Shown here: positions 1 to 7,723 of the stretch, in pieces
How the letters are laid out: each line of letters opens with the position of its first letter
Numbering within the stretch: the stretch's first letter is position 1
DNA from: Serratia odorifera
GTDB lineage: Bacteria; Pseudomonadota; Gammaproteobacteria; Enterobacterales; Enterobacteriaceae
Assembly (NCBI RefSeq): GCF_900635445.1
Contig: NZ_LR134117.1
Coordinates: 496,001 to 560,000 of the forward strand
Direction: 5' to 3'
DNA length: 64,000 nt
Made by a program: the position numbers and the translations under genes
The notes under the pieces: model-generated
Seen by the model: only the letters and a program-made list of their open reading frames with translations
What the model was told of the DNA's origin: nothing
Databases searched by the model: none

Positions 1-1213
1 AAAAGCTCGGCATGACGATCGGGATCATGCCGAAGGCGATCGCCGTCGCCACCACCACCAGATTCATATTGTCCTTATACTCGACTCGCGACAGCGTGCG
101 GATGCCGCTGGCCGCCACCGACCCAAACAGTACCACGCCGGCGCCGCCCAACACCGGCAGCGGAATGCAGGCCACCACAGTACCCACCATCGGCAACACG
201 CCAAGCAGTACCAGCAGCGCACCACCGGCACTGACCACGAAACGGCTTTTCACGCCGCTGAGCGCCACCAGACCGATATTCTGTGCAAACGAGCTCTGTG
301 GAAACGAATTAAACAGCGGCGACAGCGCGCTGGCCAGCATGTCGGCGCGCAGCCCATTGGCGATGCGCCGCGGCCCCACCGGCGAGCCAACGATCTCGCC
401 GACGGCGATCAGCCCGGCGGTGGTTTCGGTCAGCAACACCAGTACAATCAGCAGCATGGAAAAGATCGCCGCCGGTTCAAACGTCGGCAGGCCAAACGCC
501 AGCGGCTGCGGGATCGCCAACCAGGTTCCGCCGCCCAGCGCTGAAAAATCAACCTTGCCCAGCAGCATCGCCGCAACGCAGCCCGCCACCATCGCCAGCA
601 GCACCGCCAGACGTTTCAACGCTGGCGTACCCACTTTATTCAGCAACAGGATCACCGCCAGCGTAAAGGCAGCCAGACCGATATTGCCGGTCGATCCCCA
701 ATCCGCCGCCCGCTCATTGCCCCCCATCGCCCAGCGCACCGCCACCGGCATTAGCGACAGCCCAATGACCGTAACCACCGTACCGGTCACCACCGGCGGA
801 AAATAGCGGATGATCTGCGCAAAGAACGGCACTATCAGCAACCCGATCGCCGACGCGGCAATCACCGCGCCAAATACCGCCGGTAAACCGCCGTCGCCGG
901 TAACGATGGTCACCATGGTCGCCACGCCGGCGAACGACACCCCCTGTACCAACGGCAGGCGCGAACCGAACAGCGGCAGTCCCAGCGTCTGCAACAGCGT
1001 CGCCAGGCCGCTGACGAACAGGGCAGCGGCGATCAGCATGCCAATCTGCGGCGCATCAAGCCCGGCGGCAGAACCGATAATCAACGGCGGTGCAATAATC
1101 CCGCCGTACATGGTCAGAATATGCTGCAAACCGTAGGCAAAGGTTTTCCCCAGCGGCAGCCGCTGGTCTTCCGGGCGGCACGACGCCGCGCCCCGTTGTT
1201 GCGATAGAGCCAT
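1..1213 (-). CDS. NCS2-family purine permease (3' end cut by window)
   Basis: Reading leftward from ATG at 1213 the frame stays open to base 1, so the C-terminus lies outside the window. The protein is strongly hydrophobic with many membrane segments. It carries the nucleobase:cation symporter-2 signature: an early LQHILTMYGG helix and, late in the protein, a QSSFAQNIGLVALSGVKSR stretch, where family members have a conserved glutamine and Asn-x-Gly. NCS2 proteins are proton-coupled importers of xanthine, urate or uracil in the inner membrane. It sits 61 bp downstream of uraH in the purine catabolic operon, so urate or xanthine is the likely cargo (inference). Exact substrate and C-terminus cannot be judged. 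Confidence 0.88.
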   Translation of the reverse strand, partial: MALSQQRGAASCRPEDQRLPLGKTFAYGLQHILTMYGGIIAPPLIIGSAAGLDAPQIGMLIAAALFVSGLATLLQTLGLPLFGSRLPLVQGVSFAGVATMVTIVTGDGGLPAVFGAVIAASAIGLLIVPFFAQIIRYFPPVVTGTVVTVIGLSLMPVAVRWAMGGNERAADWGSTGNIGLAAFTLAVILLLNKVGTPALKRLAVLLAMVAGCVAAMLLGKVDFSALGGGTWLAIPQPLAFGLPTFEPAAIFSMLLIVLVLLTETTAGLIAVGEIVGSPVGPRRIANGLRADMLASALSPLFNSFPQSSFAQNIGLVALSGVKSRFVVSAGGALLVLLGVLPMVGTVVACIPLPVLGGAGVVLFGSVAASGIRTLSRVEYKDNMNLVVVATAIAFGMIPIVMPSF

Positions 1214-1274
1214 GGTGTCCTCGTCAATGTCAGTGAACGGCTAACGCGGCGAGTGTGCCGGCGCCTGGCGCGGA

Positions 1275-1610
1275 TCAACTTCCGCGATAGGTTGAATACG
1301 CATACGGCGCGACCAGCAGCGGCAGGTGGTAATGCTGCGTGGCATCGCTGATGACAAAATCGATAATCGCCGTCGCGTACAGCGTGTCGCGCCCGGCGGC
1401 GGCAAAGTAGCTGCCTAGATCGGCGCACAGGCGATAATGTCCGGCCGTCAGGCCCGAGGGCGTAAGATCTCCCACCCGGCCGTCGGCATCGGTGCAGCTT
1501 TCCACCAGCGTCTGCCATTGCTGGTTGTGGCTCAGTTCCAGCCAGACGCGTACCTGCGCGGCAGGCTTACCGAGCGCGGTATCAAGAATATGGGTGCTGA
1601 TATTACTCAT
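1275..1610 (-). CDS. uraH: 5-hydroxyisourate hydrolase (transthyretin-like)
   Basis: The 111-residue product matches the transthyretin-related hydrolase family in length and signature: N-terminal THILDTALGKPA and the diagnostic C-terminal tetrapeptide YRGS. The enzyme hydrolyses 5-hydroxyisourate, the product of urate oxidation, to OHCU. It is normally a cytosolic homotetramer. The start at 1610 overlaps the end of uraD by 8 bp, indicating translational coupling, and the two enzymes catalyse consecutive steps. No urate oxidase or urate hydroxylase is present in the window, so the preceding step must be encoded elsewhere. Confidence 0.95.
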   Translation of the reverse strand: MSNISTHILDTALGKPAAQVRVWLELSHNQQWQTLVESCTDADGRVGDLTPSGLTAGHYRLCADLGSYFAAAGRDTLYATAIIDFVISDATQHYHLPLLVAPYAYSTYRGS

Positions 1611-2103
1611 CGCTGAATAACTCCTTTAAACGCAGTTGAACGATTTCGCGCAGTTGCTCTGCCGTTTCCTGCTGCTCCTGCCGTGGGGTGTTCTGCAACC
1701 GCCGTTCCAACGCCTGCAAAATGGCCTGTCCGTCGCGGCCGGCGGCGCGGATCAGAAACACCTGGCCAAACTTCGCCTCGTAACGGCGGTTGCCGTCCAG
1801 CAACGCCTGCGCCAACGTCCGATCCTGCGCGTCGACCGCCGACTGTTCACGCGCCGACAACTGTGCTTCGCGCCCCTGGCCCTGCGCGCGCTCACCGATA
1901 CGTGGATGCTGTGCCAGCGCCCGCGCGATCTCCTCTGGCTGCCACCGCTGCGCGGCCTGGGCGCCGCAGGCCAGGACGCTGTCGCGATCGGCGAAAGGTC
2001 GCGCGGCCAGCACCGCGTCAATCCAGCTGTCGATGGCCACGCATGGGCGTAGCAATGCGGCCGCCTCCGCCACCGGCAAGGCGTTAAATTGTTGCAGTTT
2101 CAT
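1603..2103 (-). CDS. uraD: OHCU decarboxylase
   Basis: A 166-residue protein starting MKLQQFNALP. I chose ATG 2103 rather than an upstream in-frame start at 2136 because it overlaps the hpxK stop by 4 bp (ATGA), as in a coupled operon. Family features are AAALLRPCV near the N-terminus, the catalytic-region motif HPRIGE around residue 67, and the EAKFGQVFLIRAAGRD segment. It converts 2-oxo-4-hydroxy-4-carboxy-5-ureidoimidazoline to (S)-allantoin, following UraH. Its place in the same transcript as HpxK and HpxJ links urate degradation directly to allantoate use. Confidence 0.95.
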   Translation of the reverse strand: MKLQQFNALPVAEAAALLRPCVAIDSWIDAVLAARPFADRDSVLACGAQAAQRWQPEEIARALAQHPRIGERAQGQGREAQLSAREQSAVDAQDRTLAQALLDGNRRYEAKFGQVFLIRAAGRDGQAILQALERRLQNTPRQEQQETAEQLREIVQLRLKELFSDE

Positions 2104-3359
2104 GCCGACGTCCCCCAGCTTTCCACCATCTGGCAATAGGCCCGAATCGCCGACGCCACGTCCGATAGCGTGACGGACTCATCAGGATGATGGCTAATGC
2201 CGCGATCGCAGCGAACGAACAGCATGCCAACCGGCCAGTGCTGGGCAATGGCGATGGCGTCATGCCCTGCGCCGCTGGGCAAGGCGATACTGCTGCCCTG
2301 CACCTGCATCACCGCACTATGCCAGCGCTGCTGTATTTCATCGTCGCAGGCGGTCGCGTTAATCCGGTAAAACTCTTCGCTGGCAAACTGCAGGCCACGG
2401 CGAGCGCATATGGCCTGCGCCTGCTGCAACAGGGTAGCCAACAGCGCCGCCAGCGGGCCGTCCTGTGGACCACGCACGTCGAGTGAAAGCTGCACCTGTC
2501 CCGGGATCACGTTGACCGCCCCCGGCAGGCTGTCGATACGCCCAACCGTCGCCACCAAATGCGGATCGCTCTCGCAGGTGAGTCGCTCCACTGCGACCAT
2601 CCACTCGGCGGCGGCGGCCAGCGCATCCTTGCGCTGCGACATCGGCACGGTGCCGGCATGACCGGCCTCGCCACTGAAGGTGCAGTTCAGGCGTCGTGCA
2701 CCGTTGATCGCCGTCACCACGCCGAGCGCCAGACCGGCCGCTTCCAGACACGGGCCTTGTTCGATATGCAGTTCCAGGTAGGCGCAAATCTCATGGTGGG
2801 CGCGCCTGGCTTCGCCAATTCTGTCCGGATCCAACCCGACATGCCGCAGCGCCTGCGCAACGCTGATGCCGTCGGCATCGGTGCGCGTCAGCCAGTCGGC
2901 AGGCCACTGACCGGTAACGCCTTTGCTGCCCAGCAGGGTGATGCCAAAGCGCGTACCTTCTTCGTCGGCAAAGCCGATCACTTCAATCGCCACCGGCAGA
3001 CGGCGCTGCTGGACATGCAGATGCGCCACCACTTCCAACGCGGTCAGCACGCCGAGCATGCCGTCGTAACGGCCGGCGTTGCGCACCGTATCCAGATGCG
3101 ACCCCAGCAACAGCGCCGGTGCATCGGGAGTCAGCCCTTCATAGCGACCGCAGATATTGCCGACGCTGTCTTGCCAAACCGTCATCCCCAGGCTGCGCAT
3201 CCAGTCGCCCACCCGCTGATTGGCGCGCACATGTTCGGCGGACAGATACACCCGCGTCAGTTGGCCGGGGGTGGCGCTGATTTCCGCTAGCGCATCGCTG
3301 CGTGCCATTACCCGTGCTGCCGCCAGTTCGGCCGCTGCGGCGCCGATCCCCGCCGCCAT
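2100..3359 (-). CDS. hpxK: Allantoate amidohydrolase (M20 family)
   Basis: A 419-residue M20/M28-type amidohydrolase. Visible metal-ligand motifs are GSHLDTV (about residue 87), a DG pair in AGRYDGMLG, the FADEEGTRFG glutamate pair (about residue 129) and GHAGTVPM (about residue 232), matching the allantoate amidohydrolase / N-carbamoyl amino acid hydrolase group. AllC-type enzymes release ammonia and CO2 from allantoate to give ureidoglycine. The start codon overlaps the hpxJ stop by one base (TGATG). The order ABC transporter-aminotransferase-amidohydrolase matches the Klebsiella hpxFGHIJK operon as I recall it, so the symbol is given by family and context. Confidence 0.9.
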   Translation of the reverse strand: MAAGIGAAAAELAAARVMARSDALAEISATPGQLTRVYLSAEHVRANQRVGDWMRSLGMTVWQDSVGNICGRYEGLTPDAPALLLGSHLDTVRNAGRYDGMLGVLTALEVVAHLHVQQRRLPVAIEVIGFADEEGTRFGITLLGSKGVTGQWPADWLTRTDADGISVAQALRHVGLDPDRIGEARRAHHEICAYLELHIEQGPCLEAAGLALGVVTAINGARRLNCTFSGEAGHAGTVPMSQRKDALAAAAEWMVAVERLTCESDPHLVATVGRIDSLPGAVNVIPGQVQLSLDVRGPQDGPLAALLATLLQQAQAICARRGLQFASEEFYRINATACDDEIQQRWHSAVMQVQGSSIALPSGAGHDAIAIAQHWPVGMLFVRCDRGISHHPDESVTLSDVASAIRAYCQMVESWGTSA

Positions 3360-4600
3360 CAGCAGTCCTCGCTCGCGTAAACGTTCCAGGCGGCTTGCAG
3401 CGCCTCCCCCTGCCGGCTGGCAAAGCCCAGACGATTGAGCACCGCTTCCAGCGCCGCCAGCGTTTGCAGCACGCAGTCTTTGCGCGCGTTGTAGCCCATG
3501 GTGCCGATACGCCAGATCTTGCCCTGTAACGGCCCAAACGAGGTGCCGATTTCAATGGCGAAATCGTTGAGCATCATCTGACGTACCTGTTCACCGTGTA
3601 TGCCGGACGGGATCACCACCCCCAATACGTTATTCATGCGGTTGGCAAGATCGCCGAACACCTGTAGCCCCATTCCCTGGATCCCTGCCAGCATTGCCGC
3701 GCCGTGCAGACGATGACGCGCAATGGTGTTATCCAGGCCTTCTTCCAGGATCACCCGGGCGCATTCGCGGGCGGCGAACAGCATGCTGGTCGCTTCGGTA
3801 TGGTGATTCAGCCGCTCCGGCCCCCAGTAATCCATGATCATGCCCAGATCGAAATAGTTGGAGTAGATCATTTCGTCGTCGCCATCAGCATGTTCGGCGG
3901 TGCGGATGCCTTGTTCGACGCACTTGCGCCGACGCACCATTTCTGCGAACTGCGGACTGAGGGTAACCGGCGAACTGCCCGAAGGGCCGCCGAGGCATTT
4001 TTGCAGCCCGGCGGAGACCGCATCCAGCCCCCAGGCATCGCTCTCCAACGGGTTACCGGCAAACGACGCAGTGGCGTCGGTATAAAACAGCACGCCGTGG
4101 CGACGGCAAATATCCCCCAACTGCGCCAGCGGTTGCAGCATGGTAGTGGAGGTATCGCCCTGTACCGTCAACAGCAGACGCGGGCGCACCTTCTTGATGG
4201 CGTCTTCGATCCGATCGGCGCTGAAGACCTCACCCCACGGCGCCTCGATGGTGTGCACTTCAGCACGGCAGCGGCGAGCAATTTCACACAGCAAATGGCC
4301 GAAACGGCCAAATACCGGCACCAGCACTTTGTCACCGGGACGAATGGCGGAAACCAGCACCGCCTCGATGCCGGAACGGGAGGTACCGTCCACCAGCAAG
4401 GTCCAGCGGTTTTCGGTGCGGAACAGGGCGCGGTACAGCGCCATCACCTGGTTCATGTAACCGGTCATCGCCGGATCGTACTGGCCAATCAGCTGGCTCG
4501 ACATGGCGCGCAGCACGCGTGGGTCGGCGTTGATCGGCCCCGGTCCCATCAGCAGGCGATGCGGCGGATTGATTTGATCGAATTGGGTGATATCTACCAT
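3359..4600 (-). CDS. hpxJ: (S)-ureidoglycine-glyoxylate aminotransferase
   Basis: A 413-residue class-V PLP aminotransferase. It opens with NPPHRLLMGPGP, typical of the alanine-glyoxylate aminotransferase group. The PLP aspartate lies in FYTDATASFAG (about residue 175) and the Schiff-base lysine in SAGLQKCLGGPSG (K201). In purine-degrading bacteria this family transfers the amino group of ureidoglycine to glyoxylate, giving oxalurate and glycine. That fits here: HpxK makes ureidoglycine, and the divergent hpxWXYZ operon handles oxalurate/oxamate. Alanine-glyoxylate transaminase is the alternative annotation by sequence alone; context decides against it. Confidence 0.88.
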   Translation of the reverse strand: MVDITQFDQINPPHRLLMGPGPINADPRVLRAMSSQLIGQYDPAMTGYMNQVMALYRALFRTENRWTLLVDGTSRSGIEAVLVSAIRPGDKVLVPVFGRFGHLLCEIARRCRAEVHTIEAPWGEVFSADRIEDAIKKVRPRLLLTVQGDTSTTMLQPLAQLGDICRRHGVLFYTDATASFAGNPLESDAWGLDAVSAGLQKCLGGPSGSSPVTLSPQFAEMVRRRKCVEQGIRTAEHADGDDEMIYSNYFDLGMIMDYWGPERLNHHTEATSMLFAARECARVILEEGLDNTIARHRLHGAAMLAGIQGMGLQVFGDLANRMNNVLGVVIPSGIHGEQVRQMMLNDFAIEIGTSFGPLQGKIWRIGTMGYNARKDCVLQTLAALEAVLNRLGFASRQGEALQAAWNVYASEDC

Positions 4601-4646
4601 GTTAATTCCTTACCAACTTAATAAGTTATTATCTTATGATGTCCGT

Positions 4647-5390
4647 TCACGCATCTGACAGGCCGCGCACGGAAGCAATAAACTGTTTCAGTTCCTGCGT
4701 TTGCGGATTGGCGAACAGCGTGCGGCTGTCACCCTGCTCCCAGACTTTGCCTTGATGCATAAACACCACGCGATCGCCAACCTCGCGCGCGAAGTTCATT
4801 TCATGGGTGACCAGAATCAGCGTCATGCCCTCTTTTGCCAGTTGTTCCAACACTTTCAGCACTTCGCCCACCAGTTCCGGATCGAGCGCCGAGGTAATCT
4901 CATCGCACAGCAGCACCTTGGGCTTCATCGCCAGTGCGCGGGCGATCGCTACCCGCTGTTGCTGGCCACCGGACAGGCTGGCCGGTGAGTAATGCATCCG
5001 CTCCCCCAGCCCGACCTTGTGCAGCATTTCTTCCGCCAGTTGGCGACAGGCCGCCGGGCTTTGCTTCAGCACCCGGCGCGGTGCCAGCATCACGTTTTCC
5101 AGCGCGGTCATGTGCGGGAACAGATTGAAGTTCTGGAATACCATACCGATGGAACGGCTGATCTCTCGCGCCTGTGAATCGCGATCGGTGATGGTCATGC
5201 CGCCGAGCTTGATGCTGCCGTCCTGATAGCCTTCCAGCCCGTTGATACAGCGCAGCAGCGTACTTTTACCGGAACCGCTACGACCAATGATCGAAATCAC
5301 CTCGCCCATATCGATATCCAGATCCACGCCCTTCAGCACATGGTTTTGGCCGTAATATTTTTGAACCTGATTAATGGTGATGAGCGGCAT
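4647..5390 (-). CDS. Amino-acid-type ABC transporter ATP-binding protein
   Basis: A 247-residue ABC ATPase with Walker A GRSGSGKST (about residue 36), Q-loop in VFQNFNLFPH, signature LSGGQQQR (about residue 143), Walker B VLLCDEITSALDP and the switch histidine in LVTHEMNF. It is closest in pattern to GlnQ/HisP ATPases of polar amino acid uptake systems. It is the cytoplasmic motor for the two permeases encoded just upstream, and its start overlaps the end of the second permease by 20 bp. By order it corresponds to the fourth gene of the Klebsiella hpxFGHIJK operon, so allantoate or a related ureide is the likely cargo. Confidence 0.92.
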   Translation of the reverse strand: MPLITINQVQKYYGQNHVLKGVDLDIDMGEVISIIGRSGSGKSTLLRCINGLEGYQDGSIKLGGMTITDRDSQAREISRSIGMVFQNFNLFPHMTALENVMLAPRRVLKQSPAACRQLAEEMLHKVGLGERMHYSPASLSGGQQQRVAIARALAMKPKVLLCDEITSALDPELVGEVLKVLEQLAKEGMTLILVTHEMNFAREVGDRVVFMHQGKVWEQGDSRTLFANPQTQELKQFIASVRGLSDA

Positions 5391-6027
5391 GGAATTTCTT
5401 CTCCAGATAATGACTGTAGCGCGACAGCGGGTAACACATCAGGAAATAGCCCAACGCAACCAGGCCAAACACCTTGAACGGTTGATAGGTAACGTTATTG
5501 AGCATGGTGCCGGCCTTGGTCAGTTCGACGAAGCCGATGATTGATGCCAGCGCGGTGCCCTTGATCACCTGTACCGAAAACCCGACGGTCGGCGCAATGG
5601 CGATGCGCACCGCCTGCGGTACGATCACCCGCAGCAGCGTCTGGCCAAAACCCAACCCGAGACAGCGTGCGGCCTCCCACTGCCCTTTTGGCAACGCCGC
5701 AATGCTGCCGGACCAGATATCCACCAGAAAGGCGCTGGTAAACAGGGTCAGCGCCAGCGCGGCGGCGGCCCATGGACTGACGTCAATGCCAAACAGCGCC
5801 AGTCCGAAGAACGCCAGGAACAATTGCATCAGCAGCGGCGTTCCCTGAAACAGCTCGGCATAGGCGCGTACCAGGCGCAGCGCCCAACGGCGTTTACTCA
5901 ACCGCAGCAGCAACAACGGCAGCGTCACCAGCGTGCCGCCAAAAAATGCCGTCAGCGACAGCAGCAGCGTCCAGCGCGCCGCCAACAACAGGTTGCGTAC
6001 GATATCCCAATCGGTAAACGTCAGCAT
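5371..6027 (-). CDS. ABC transporter permease, ureide/amino acid type (1)
   Basis: A 218-residue inner-membrane permease of the HisM/GlnP family, with about five hydrophobic segments. The coupling loop is in KGQWEAARCLGLGFGQTLLRVI (about residues 115-136), the EAA motif that contacts the ATPase. The ATG at 6027 overlaps the stop of the preceding permease gene (TGATG). Together with its partner permease it should form the heterodimeric channel of the importer, fed by the periplasmic binding protein encoded at the head of the operon. Confidence 0.9.
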   Translation of the reverse strand: MLTFTDWDIVRNLLLAARWTLLLSLTAFFGGTLVTLPLLLLRLSKRRWALRLVRAYAELFQGTPLLMQLFLAFFGLALFGIDVSPWAAAALALTLFTSAFLVDIWSGSIAALPKGQWEAARCLGLGFGQTLLRVIVPQAVRIAIAPTVGFSVQVIKGTALASIIGFVELTKAGTMLNNVTYQPFKVFGLVALGYFLMCYPLSRYSHYLEKKFHAAHHH

Positions 6028-6692
6028 CAGCCCTGACTCCCTAACAAGCGTCGCCCGGCGGCCAGCAGCAACTGGCGCATCAGCACCGACAACAGCAGAT
6101 AAAATAGCGTGGTCACCAAATACACCTCAAAACTGAGAAAGGTGCGCGACTGAATCAGGTTGGCGGCAAAGGTCAGTTCTTCAAACGACACCTGCGACAC
6201 CACCGATGAGCCCAACATCACGATAATGCACTGGCTGACCAGCGCCGGATAAATGCGTTGCAGCGACGGTGGCAACACGATACGCAAGAAGGTCTGGCTG
6301 CGGCTGAAGCCCAGCACCCGTCCGGCTTCCCACTGGCCTTTCGGCGTCACCTGGATGCCGGCACGAATGATTTCGGTGCTGTAGGCGCCCAGATTGATCA
6401 CCATCGCCAGCAACGCCGCCTGGCCTGCGGTCAGTTTCCAGCCGAGACTCGGCAAACCGAAGACGATAAAGAACAGCTGCACCACAAATGGCGTATTGCG
6501 CACCAGCTCGACATACAGCCCCCATATCCGGCTTGTCAGGCTTGGCCGGCCGCTGCGGATCGCCGCACCGACAATGCCCAGCGACACGCCCATCAGCGTT
6601 GCCAACGCCGTCAGCTCAATGGTGGTCAGCAACCCGGCCAACAGCTCGGGCATAAACGGCCACAGGGCGGGAAAGTTCAGCTGATAGGTCAT
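6027..6692 (-). CDS. ABC transporter permease, ureide/amino acid type (2)
   Basis: A 221-residue permease homologous to its downstream neighbour, with the same EAA loop pattern (KGQWEAGRVLGFSRSQTFLRI, about residues 116-136, then a LPPSLQRIYPAL segment) and five predicted membrane spans. N-terminal GLLTTIELTALATLMG is typical of the polar amino acid permease domain. Having two different permeases rather than a homodimer resembles the histidine and glutamate importers. It lies 12 bp downstream of the binding-protein gene in the sigma-54-linked operon. Confidence 0.9.
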   Translation of the reverse strand: MTYQLNFPALWPFMPELLAGLLTTIELTALATLMGVSLGIVGAAIRSGRPSLTSRIWGLYVELVRNTPFVVQLFFIVFGLPSLGWKLTAGQAALLAMVINLGAYSTEIIRAGIQVTPKGQWEAGRVLGFSRSQTFLRIVLPPSLQRIYPALVSQCIIVMLGSSVVSQVSFEELTFAANLIQSRTFLSFEVYLVTTLFYLLLSVLMRQLLLAAGRRLLGSQG

Positions 6693-6704
6693 GGGAGACT
6701 CCCG

Positions 6705-7496
6705 TCACGCGCCAAGGTTGGCCGGCAGTGGCGCTTTCAGCCATTTTTCCGACAGGCCGTTCAGCGTCTGATCCTGCAACGCCTGTTCGATCAGCGCATC
6801 CACCTTCGCCTTCAGCGCCGGTTCCCCCAGCCGCAGTCCGACATAACACGGTGAATCCTTCAGCATGAATTTGGCCACCGGCGCCTTGGCCGGATTTTGC
6901 CGAGCGATGGCGCTCACCACCAGATTACCGGTGGCCACAAACTGCACCTGCCCAGACAAATAGGCCGACAGCGTGGTGTTGTTGTCTTCATAGCGTTTGA
7001 TTTGCGCGCCTTTCGGTGCGCTGTCGCTCAGCACCATATCTTCTACCGCGCCACGGGTGACGCCGATGGTTTTGCCGTCCAGCGCGGCGGGATCTTTCAG
7101 CGCCTCGGCTTGCGGGCCGAATACGCCAAGGAAGAACGGCGCATAAGCTCGGCTGAAAGCGATGGCCTTTTCACGCTGCGGATTTTTGCCCAGGCTAGAG
7201 ATCACCAGATCCACTTTGTTGGTTTGCAGATACGGCACCCGATTGGCGCTGGTTACCGGCACCAGCTGCAACTTTAGTTTCATCTTGTCGGCCAGATACT
7301 GCGCCATATCGATGTCATAACCCTGCGGCTGCAAATCGGTGCCAACCGAACCAAACGGTGGAAAATCCTGCGGCACGGCAACCCGCAACACGCCGCGCTG
7401 CTGGATGTCTTGCAGTTGATCGGCCTGTACCGCGCCGGCCTGAGCCATCAGTACGATGGCGCCCAATGCGGTGACCCAAATTCTCTTGATGCTCAT
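6705..7496 (-). CDS. Periplasmic solute-binding protein of ABC importer
   Basis: A 263-residue binding protein with a signal peptide (hydrophobic core WVTALGAIVLMAQAGAVQA, likely cleavage after VQA). It follows the SBP_bac_3 pattern: RGVLRVAVPQDFPPFG, then QGYDIDMAQYLADKMKLKLQLV, and LDGKTIGVTRGAVEDM in the second lobe. It captures the substrate in the periplasm for the two permeases and ATPase downstream. As first gene of the operon it lies about 43 nt downstream of the start predicted from the sigma-54 promoter. Allantoate is the cargo proposed from context; the sequence alone says only amino-acid-like. Confidence 0.92.
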   Translation of the reverse strand: MSIKRIWVTALGAIVLMAQAGAVQADQLQDIQQRGVLRVAVPQDFPPFGSVGTDLQPQGYDIDMAQYLADKMKLKLQLVPVTSANRVPYLQTNKVDLVISSLGKNPQREKAIAFSRAYAPFFLGVFGPQAEALKDPAALDGKTIGVTRGAVEDMVLSDSAPKGAQIKRYEDNNTTLSAYLSGQVQFVATGNLVVSAIARQNPAKAPVAKFMLKDSPCYVGLRLGEPALKAKVDALIEQALQDQTLNGLSEKWLKAPLPANLGA

Positions 7497-7549
7497 AGAT
7501 TATCCCCGATGGTGAAATGATGAAACAAAAGATTCTTTGATTCAAACAT

Positions 7550-7566
7550 TGCAACTAATGTGCCAA
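7550..7566 (-). promoter_or_regulatory. Sigma-54 (-24/-12) promoter of the hpx transport operon
   Basis: On the minus strand the sequence reads TTGGCACATTAGTTGCA, with GG and GC separated by exactly 10 bases. This fits the sigma-54 consensus TGGCAC-N5-TTGCW without mismatch. The predicted start is near 7539, leaving a short leader before the ATG at 7496. Confidence 0.85.
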
Positions 7567-7673
7567 TGAGAACGCTCGCCAGCGTCGGGATGAAAGAGGG
7601 AGTAATTTACGGTAAATCAGGCGTTATTTTGCCGTTAATCAGCGAAGGGAAAAACGCCTTCCATGGCAAGATG

Positions 7674-7690
7674 CGCACCAAAAAAGTGCG
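7674..7690. promoter_or_regulatory. NtrC-like enhancer site 1
   Basis: CGCACCAAAAAAGTGCG is a 17-bp palindrome that fits the NtrC consensus TGCACYAWWWTRGTGCA at nearly every position. Its centre is about 143 bp upstream of the predicted sigma-54 start, a usual distance for NtrC enhancers. Confidence 0.7.
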
Positions 7691-7692
7691 TT

Positions 7693-7709
7693 AGCACCAA
7701 AACAGCGCT
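7693..7709. promoter_or_regulatory. NtrC-like enhancer site 2 (weaker)
   Basis: AGCACCAAAACAGCGCT matches the NtrC consensus at about 13 of 17 positions. It lies 19 bp centre to centre from site 1, close to two helical turns, as expected for cooperative dimers. It overlaps the hpxU terminator hairpin, which may explain part of its symmetry. Confidence 0.45.
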
Positions 7710-7723
7710 GACTCAGCGCTGTT
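7701..7723 (-). terminator. Hairpin across the hpxU stop codon
   Basis: AACAGCGCTGA and TCAGCGCTGTT form a perfect 11-base inverted repeat around a single base, so the real hairpin has about nine pairs and a five-base loop. On the minus strand TTTT follows. The stop codon of the regulator gene lies inside the stem, so the hairpin starts within the coding sequence. Confidence 0.6.

Noticed and set aside
12..1136. Two long plus-strand open frames opposite the permease
   Set aside because: They are low-complexity Ala/Pro/Thr/Ser-rich antisense shadows of a clear minus-strand NCS2 permease that runs off the window edge.
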